From Actinomadura kijaniata NBRC 14229 (GTDB taxonomy: Bacteria > Actinomycetota > Actinomycetes > Streptosporangiales > Streptosporangiaceae): a stretch of 35,311 bases of DNA. The translations under genes were made by a program, and so were the position numbers. The DNA lies in the NCBI RefSeq assembly GCF_001552175.1, contig NZ_BCQR01000131.1, positions 1-35,311 on the forward strand, in the 5' to 3' direction. Position 1 is the first letter of the stretch. Each line of letters opens with the position of its first letter. Below the pieces are notes generated by a model. The model saw nothing but the letters and a program-made list of their open reading frames with translations. It searched no databases and was not told the DNA's origin. This document shows positions 30,657-35,311 of the stretch, one piece after another.

Positions 30657-31865
30657 ATGCTGGCGAGCGCCATGCAGCCCGAACGTCCCCGCGCGGGCCG
30701 CCGTCGCCGGAACGCCTCCGGCCGACGGGACGCGCCTCCCCCCGCCCCCGCCGATCGCGCGCCGACCGGCCACGAACCGACCGGTTACGAGCCCTCCGGC
30801 TACGAGGCTCCCGGTTACGAGGCTCCCGGTTACGGAGGCCCCGACTACGGAGCTCCCGGCCACGGGGCCCCCGGCCACGCCCACCCCGGATACCCGCCGG
30901 ACCCCGCCTCCCCGCAGGACGCCGGGTACCCGCCGGACCCCGGATATCCGCCCGACGGGTACGGGCCCGACGCGTACGGGCCCGACGGGCACGGACCGGC
31001 GCGGCGGGCGCAGGACGACCCGTTCGGGGTGACCTCCAAGCACGGCATGGGCGGCGACCTGGACCGCGCCTTCGAGGGCGCGCGCCGGGAACGGGCCAAA
31101 CAGGTCGTGGTGACCGTGCTCGCCGTGACGACCGTGGTGGCGATCGGCGGCGCGGGCTTCGCGGTGTGGGCGACCTCGGGCGCCGCGCCCCTGCCGCCGG
31201 GCGCCCCCACCGACGCCGCGCCGTCCGGATCCCCCTCCGGCGACGGCCACCACCCGCCGAGCGAGCCGCCCGTGGCCCCGACCCGGCAGCCGGTGTACAT
31301 CCCGGAGCGGGGCACCGGGAAGTTCACCCGGCCGCTCGGCGGCGGACGCGTGTTCGGGCGCGGCAAGCTGATGCGGTACATGGTCCAGGTGGAGGGCGGC
31401 CTGCGGCAGAACCCGGTGACGTTCACCCAGGAGGTGGACCGGGTGCTGGCCCACCGCCAGGGCTGGACGGCTGGGGGCAAGTGGGCGTTCCAGCGGGTCT
31501 CGGCCCCGCCCTACGACTTCGTGGTGCGGCTCGCCTCACCCGGCACGACCGACAAGCTGTGCGGCGCGTACGGCCTGACCACCGAGGGGAAGGTCAACTG
31601 CAGCGCGGGCAAGCAGGTCGTGGTCAACCTGCGCCGCTGGCTGCTGCTGACCACCTACTACGCGGGCCAGCCCAGGCAGTACCACGCGCTGGTCATCAAC
31701 CACGAGGTCGGCCACCGGCTCGGCGTCAAGCACATGACCTGCGCCGGGAAGGGGCGCCTCGCGCCGGTGATGATGCAGCAGATCTACGGGTTGAAGGGCT
31801 GCCGGATCAACGGCTGGCCGTACGACGCGCGCGGCCGGTTCGTCAGCGGCCCGGTCGTCCCGTGA
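30657..31865 (+). CDS. Membrane-anchored DUF3152 protein (putative metalloprotease)
   Basis: A 402-residue protein. The N-terminus is basic, then comes a low-complexity segment of Pro/Gly/Tyr/His/Asp repeats to about residue 115 (EPTGYEPSGYEAPGYEAPG-like), one membrane helix at about 150-175 (VVVTVLAVTTVVAIGGAGFAVWA), a Pro/Ser linker and an extracellular DUF3152 domain at about 220-402. It has HEVGH with His349, Glu350 and His353 followed by LGVKHMTCAGKG, a zincin-like pattern, and paired cysteines (CGAYG..NCSAG, MTCAG..KGCRIN). Peptidase activity is inferred only from the motif. ATG 30657 is taken; ATG 30672 is the alternative. It has no operon partner and is divergent from the PARG gene. 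Confidence 0.8.
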   Translation: MLASAMQPERPRAGRRRRNASGRRDAPPPAPADRAPTGHEPTGYEPSGYEAPGYEAPGYGGPDYGAPGHGAPGHAHPGYPPDPASPQDAGYPPDPGYPPDGYGPDAYGPDGHGPARRAQDDPFGVTSKHGMGGDLDRAFEGARRERAKQVVVTVLAVTTVVAIGGAGFAVWATSGAAPLPPGAPTDAAPSGSPSGDGHHPPSEPPVAPTRQPVYIPERGTGKFTRPLGGGRVFGRGKLMRYMVQVEGGLRQNPVTFTQEVDRVLAHRQGWTAGGKWAFQRVSAPPYDFVVRLASPGTTDKLCGAYGLTTEGKVNCSAGKQVVVNLRRWLLLTTYYAGQPRQYHALVINHEVGHRLGVKHMTCAGKGRLAPVMMQQIYGLKGCRINGWPYDARGRFVSGPVVP

Positions 31866-31924
31866 GCGTTCGCGGCGGAAAAAACCGGTGCGGGGGCAAG
31901 AGCCCGCTCTGTCATCCTTGACCG

Positions 31925-33394
31925 GTGCTTCTGACCCTCACCACGACCCTGGAACCGGCCACGGACCTGGGTTTCCTGCTGCACAAACACCCCGACCGGG
32001 TGCAGCGGTTCGACCAGGCGTACGGCGCGGCCCACGTCTTCTACCCGGAGGCGGACCGCACGCGCTGCACGGCGGCGCTGCTGCTGGACGTCGATCCGGT
32101 CAGGCTGGTGCGCACGCGCGGCAGGAACAGTCCGGACTTCTCCCTCGGCCAGTACGTCAACGACCGCCCCTACGCGGCGTCGTCGCTGCTGGCCTCGGCG
32201 ATGGCGGGCGTGTTCCGGACGGCGATGCGCGGGCGCTGCGACGCCCGCCCCGAGCTGGCGGCGTCCCCGATCCCGCTGGAGATCACGCTGCCCGCGCTGC
32301 CCGCGCGCGGCGGCCCCGCCCAGGTGGAACGGTTCTTCGCCCCCCTCGGCTGGCGGGTCGCCGCGACGCCGGTGCCGCTGGACCCGGCGTTCCCCGCCTG
32401 GGGCGACTCCCGGTACGTCACGCTCACGCTGACCGGCGAGCAGCGCCTGTCCGACGCGCTCAACCAGCTGTACGTGCTGCTGCCCGTCCTGGACGACGCC
32501 AAGCACTACTGGATGGCGCCCGACGAGGTGGACAAGCTGATCCGCGCGGGGGAGGGCTGGCTCGCCTCCCACCCCGACCGCGCCGCGATCACCCGCCGCT
32601 ACCTGGCGAACCGGCGCGCCCTGGTGCGCACCGCGCTGGGCCGCCTCGCCGACTCCGACGACTCCCCCGAGGACGCCCTCGACCGGCACGACATCGAGGA
32701 GGAGGCCCCGGCCACCGATCCGGCGGCCGCCGGACCGGAGGCGGGTTCGGACGGCGCCATGAGCACGGCGGAGCCCGAGGTCGCCGCCGCGACGCCGCTG
32801 GCCGAACGCCGCATCCAGGCCGTCGTCGAGGAGCTGCGCCGCGCCGACGCCCGCCGCGTCATCGACCTCGGCGCGGGCTCGGGCAAGCTGGTGGCGCGCC
32901 TGCTCCAGGACGCGTTCTTCACCGAGGTGACCGGCGCGGACGTGTCCTACCGCGCCGTCGAGGCCGCCGCGCGCCGCCTGCGCCGGCGCCTCCAGCCGCA
33001 CCGCGACGCCGAACGCGCCGCGGGCGTCTTCCAGGCGTCGCTGACCTACGCCGACGACCGCTTCCACGGCTACGACGCCGCGGTGCTCATGGAGGTCGTC
33101 GAGCACGTCGACCCGCCGCGCCTCGGCGCGGTCGAGCACGTGGTGTTCGGCGACGCCCGCCCGCGCGTGGTGATCGTGACGACCCCGAACGTCGAGCACA
33201 ACGTGCGCTACGAGGGCCTGGCCCCCGGCGCGATGCGCCACTCCGACCACCGTTTCGAATGGACCCGCGCCGAGTTCCGCGAGTGGGCCGACCGCGTCGC
33301 CGCCGAGCACGGCTACCAGGTCCGCCACGTACCCGTCGGCGACGACGACCCCGAGGTCGGACCGCCGACGCAGATGGGGGTGTTCACACGATGA
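31925..33394 (+). CDS. hen1: RNA 3'-terminal ribose 2'-O-methyltransferase Hen1
   Basis: A 489-residue enzyme. The N-terminal half is the bacterial Hen1 N-domain (MLLTLTTTLEPATDLGFLLHKHP, FYPEA, QYVNDRPYAASSLLA), and the C-terminal half the methyltransferase with VIDLGAGSGKL, metal-binding EVVEHVD and the histidines of MRHSDHRFEW, then FREWADRVA. It binds Mn2+ and methylates the 2'-OH at the cut end of tRNA before Pnkp ligation, so the repaired site cannot be cut again. The GTG at 31925 has no Shine-Dalgarno. The stop overlaps the pnkp ATG by ATGA; the two form one operon and the proteins a heterotetramer. An acidic linker separates the domains near 240-280. Confidence 0.93.
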   Translation: MLLTLTTTLEPATDLGFLLHKHPDRVQRFDQAYGAAHVFYPEADRTRCTAALLLDVDPVRLVRTRGRNSPDFSLGQYVNDRPYAASSLLASAMAGVFRTAMRGRCDARPELAASPIPLEITLPALPARGGPAQVERFFAPLGWRVAATPVPLDPAFPAWGDSRYVTLTLTGEQRLSDALNQLYVLLPVLDDAKHYWMAPDEVDKLIRAGEGWLASHPDRAAITRRYLANRRALVRTALGRLADSDDSPEDALDRHDIEEEAPATDPAAAGPEAGSDGAMSTAEPEVAAATPLAERRIQAVVEELRRADARRVIDLGAGSGKLVARLLQDAFFTEVTGADVSYRAVEAAARRLRRRLQPHRDAERAAGVFQASLTYADDRFHGYDAAVLMEVVEHVDPPRLGAVEHVVFGDARPRVVIVTTPNVEHNVRYEGLAPGAMRHSDHRFEWTRAEFREWADRVAAEHGYQVRHVPVGDDDPEVGPPTQMGVFTR

Positions 33395-35311
33395 GCCGTG
33401 AGCTCAGGCTGCCCGAGACGGGGCTGGTCGTGCTGGTCGGCGTGTCGGGGTCCGGCAAGTCGCACTTCGCGCGCAGGCACTTCGCGCCCACGCAGGTGGT
33501 GTCGTCGGACTACTGCCGCGCGGTGGTCGCCGACGACGAGAACGACCAGTCCGCGACCGGCGACGCGTTCGACCTGCTGCACCACATCGTCCGCACGCGG
33601 CTGCGGCGCGGACTGCTGACCGTCGTGGACGCCACCAACGTGCAGCCGCGCTCCCGCCAGGCCCTGGTGCGGATCGCCAAGGAGCACGACGTGCTGTCGG
33701 CGGCGATCGTGCTGGACGTCCCCGAGCACGTCGCCGCCGAACGCACCCGGGCCCGCCCCGACCGCGACCTGCCCGACCACGTCATCCCCCGGCAGCGCCG
33801 GGAGCTGCGGCGCGGGATGCGCGAGCTGCACCGCGAGTTCAAGCGCGTGCACGTGCTGGAGGGCGTCGAGGAGATCGACGCGGCGACCGTCGTGTACGAG
33901 AGGGCCTGGAACGACAGGCGCGAGCTGACCGGGCCGTTCGACGTCATCGGCGACGTCCACGGCTGCCGCGCCGAGCTGGAGGACCTGCTGCGCGACCTCG
34001 GCTACGAGATCGGCCACGACGCGCTCGGCCGTCCGGACGGGGCCACCCATCCCGGCGGGCGCACCGCGGTGTTCGTGGGCGACCTGGTGGACCGGGGCCC
34101 CGACACCCCCGGCGTGCTGCGGCTGGTCATGGGAATGGTGCGCGACGGCGACGCCCTGTGCGTGTCCGGCAACCACGAGAACAAGCTGGTGCGGGCCCTG
34201 CGCGGCCGCAAGGTCCGGGTCGCGCACGGCCTGGCCGAGTCGCTGGAGCAGCTCGCCGCCGAGCCCGAGGGGTTCCGCGCCGAGGCGCTGGCGTTCATGG
34301 ACGGCCTCATCAGCCACTACATGCTCGACGGCGGGAACCTGGTCGTCGCGCACGCCGGGCTCAAGGAGGAGTACCACGGGCGCGCCTCGGGCCGCGTCCG
34401 GTCGTTCGCGCTGTACGGCGACACCACCGGCGAGACCGACGAGTACGGGCTGCCGGTGCGGTACCCGTGGGCGCGCGACTACCGGGGCAAGGCGCTGGTG
34501 GTGTACGGGCACACGCCCGTCCCGCGCGCGGAGTTCATCAACAACACCATCTGCCTGGACACCGGCGTGGTGTTCGGCGGGAAGCTCACCGCGCTCCGCT
34601 ACCCCGAACGCGAGATCGTCTCCACGCCCGCCCGGCGGGTCTGGTACGAGCCGGTCCGGCCGCTGGAGGCTCAGCCGGCCGCGGGCGACGGGCAGCGCGC
34701 CTCCGGCGTGCTGAAGTTCGCCGACGTCATGGAGGTCGGGGGCGTCGAGACCCGCCTGATGGGCCGGGTGTCGGTCCGCGAGGAGAACGCCCTGGCCGCG
34801 CTGGAGGTCATGAGCCGCTTCGCGGTCGACCCGCGCTGGCTGGTGTACCTGCCGCCGACCATGGCCCCGGCCGCGACCTCCGCGCTGCCCGGCTACCTGG
34901 AGCACCCGGCCGAGGCGCTGGAGGACTACCGGAAGGCGGGCCTGAGCAGGGTGGTCTGCCAGGAGAAGCACATGGGCTCGCGCGCGGTGGTCGTCGTCGC
35001 GCGGGACGCCGGGGTCGCCGCCGGGCGCTTCGACGTCACCGACGGCTCCCTCGGCGCCGTCTACACCCGCACCGGCCGCGCGTTCTTCCGCGACCCCGCC
35101 CTGACCGCGGCGGTCCTGGACCGGGTCCGGGCCGCCGTCGGGGCGGCCGGGCTGTGGGAGGAGCTGGACACCGGCTGGCTGGCGCTGGACGCCGAGCTGC
35201 TGCCCTGGTCGGCCAAGGCCATGGACCTGATCCGCACCCAGTACGCGGCGACCGGGGCCGCCGCCCGCGCCGCGCTGCCGGCGGCCTCCGCCGCGCTGGC
35301 CGGGGCCGCCG
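33391..35311 (+). CDS. pnkp: Polynucleotide kinase-phosphatase-ligase Pnkp (cut by right edge)
   Basis: The first 640 residues of the trifunctional RNA-repair enzyme; the rest of the ligase module lies beyond the window. Order: 5'-kinase with P-loop GVSGSGKS (17-24), then a metallophosphatase with GDVHGC, GDLVDRGP and GNHE and GHTPVP motifs (about 185-380), and the start of a ligase/adenylyltransferase with KHMGSR (Lys526 as the nucleotidyl lysine). It removes 2',3'-phosphates and phosphorylates 5'-OH ends of tRNAs cut by ribotoxins and, with Hen1, reseals them. The ATG overlaps the Hen1 stop (ATGA). Confidence 0.93.
   Translation, partial: MSRELRLPETGLVVLVGVSGSGKSHFARRHFAPTQVVSSDYCRAVVADDENDQSATGDAFDLLHHIVRTRLRRGLLTVVDATNVQPRSRQALVRIAKEHDVLSAAIVLDVPEHVAAERTRARPDRDLPDHVIPRQRRELRRGMRELHREFKRVHVLEGVEEIDAATVVYERAWNDRRELTGPFDVIGDVHGCRAELEDLLRDLGYEIGHDALGRPDGATHPGGRTAVFVGDLVDRGPDTPGVLRLVMGMVRDGDALCVSGNHENKLVRALRGRKVRVAHGLAESLEQLAAEPEGFRAEALAFMDGLISHYMLDGGNLVVAHAGLKEEYHGRASGRVRSFALYGDTTGETDEYGLPVRYPWARDYRGKALVVYGHTPVPRAEFINNTICLDTGVVFGGKLTALRYPEREIVSTPARRVWYEPVRPLEAQPAAGDGQRASGVLKFADVMEVGGVETRLMGRVSVREENALAALEVMSRFAVDPRWLVYLPPTMAPAATSALPGYLEHPAEALEDYRKAGLSRVVCQEKHMGSRAVVVVARDAGVAAGRFDVTDGSLGAVYTRTGRAFFRDPALTAAVLDRVRAAVGAAGLWEELDTGWLALDAELLPWSAKAMDLIRTQYAATGAAARAALPAASAALAGAA

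Noticed and set aside
30768..30990. CRISPR-like repeat
   Set aside because: The short repeats are in-frame codons of a Pro/Gly/Tyr-rich protein segment with no spacers of constant length.

Overview
The window is very GC-rich, with strong third-position GC bias, many GTG starts and ATGA/GTGA-type overlaps. It carries actinobacterial hallmark families (DUF3159, DUF3152, F420-dependent LLM oxidoreductase, FxSxx-COOH system, bacterial Hen1-Pnkp). It is chromosomal DNA of a filamentous-type actinomycete; a relative of Actinomadura/Streptosporangiales is my inference, not something the sequence proves.

Layout. 1-198 is the tail of an IS982-type transposase. 260-3008 holds a small molybdopterin oxidoreductase divergent from a TetR regulator, then a lipoprotein L,D-transpeptidase. 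3257-12678 is a potassium-homeostasis and housekeeping block: KdpD-KdpE without kdpFABC, an OB-fold protein, a DUF3159 membrane protein, a convergent pair of TrkA/Ceo-type NAD-binding proteins, a KimA-like potassium/APC permease, and a TRAM-domain RNA m5U methyltransferase. From the OB-fold gene onward its order and orientation mirror Rv2689c-Rv2694c of Mycobacterium tuberculosis. 12771-15628 holds a four-helix membrane protein, a DUF4352-type lipoprotein and an MFS transporter.

15435-24550 is the most interesting part: a peptide-modification (RiPP-like) locus of the FxSxx-COOH type. It has a 55-residue FxsA-like precursor (18147-18314, minus), a divergent NB-ARC/TPR protein FxsT (18533-21082), and a minus-strand operon of a SAM methyltransferase, an FxsB-type radical SAM/SPASM cyclophane synthase and an HExxH (putative alpha-ketoglutarate-dependent peptide beta-hydroxylase) protein, the last two joined by an ATGA overlap. 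Upstream of the precursor's 3' end lie a second STAND NTPase with TPRs and an overlapping TM/coiled-coil protein, both on the precursor's strand. Two features are unusual: the precursor ends in FESS, one residue shorter than the family FxSxx tail, and a methyltransferase heads the synthase operon.

24721-28496 contains a small coiled-coil/TM protein divergent from an XRE regulator, a small two-TM protein that shares its stop bases with a convergent DUF1906 glycoside-hydrolase-like protein, and an LPxTG surface protein. 28595-35311 holds an F420-dependent oxidoreductase, a bacterial PARG-like macrodomain hydrolase divergent from a membrane-anchored DUF3152 putative metalloprotease, and the RNA-repair pair Hen1-Pnkp (Pnkp runs off the right edge). 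I saw no rRNA, tRNA or CRISPR array.
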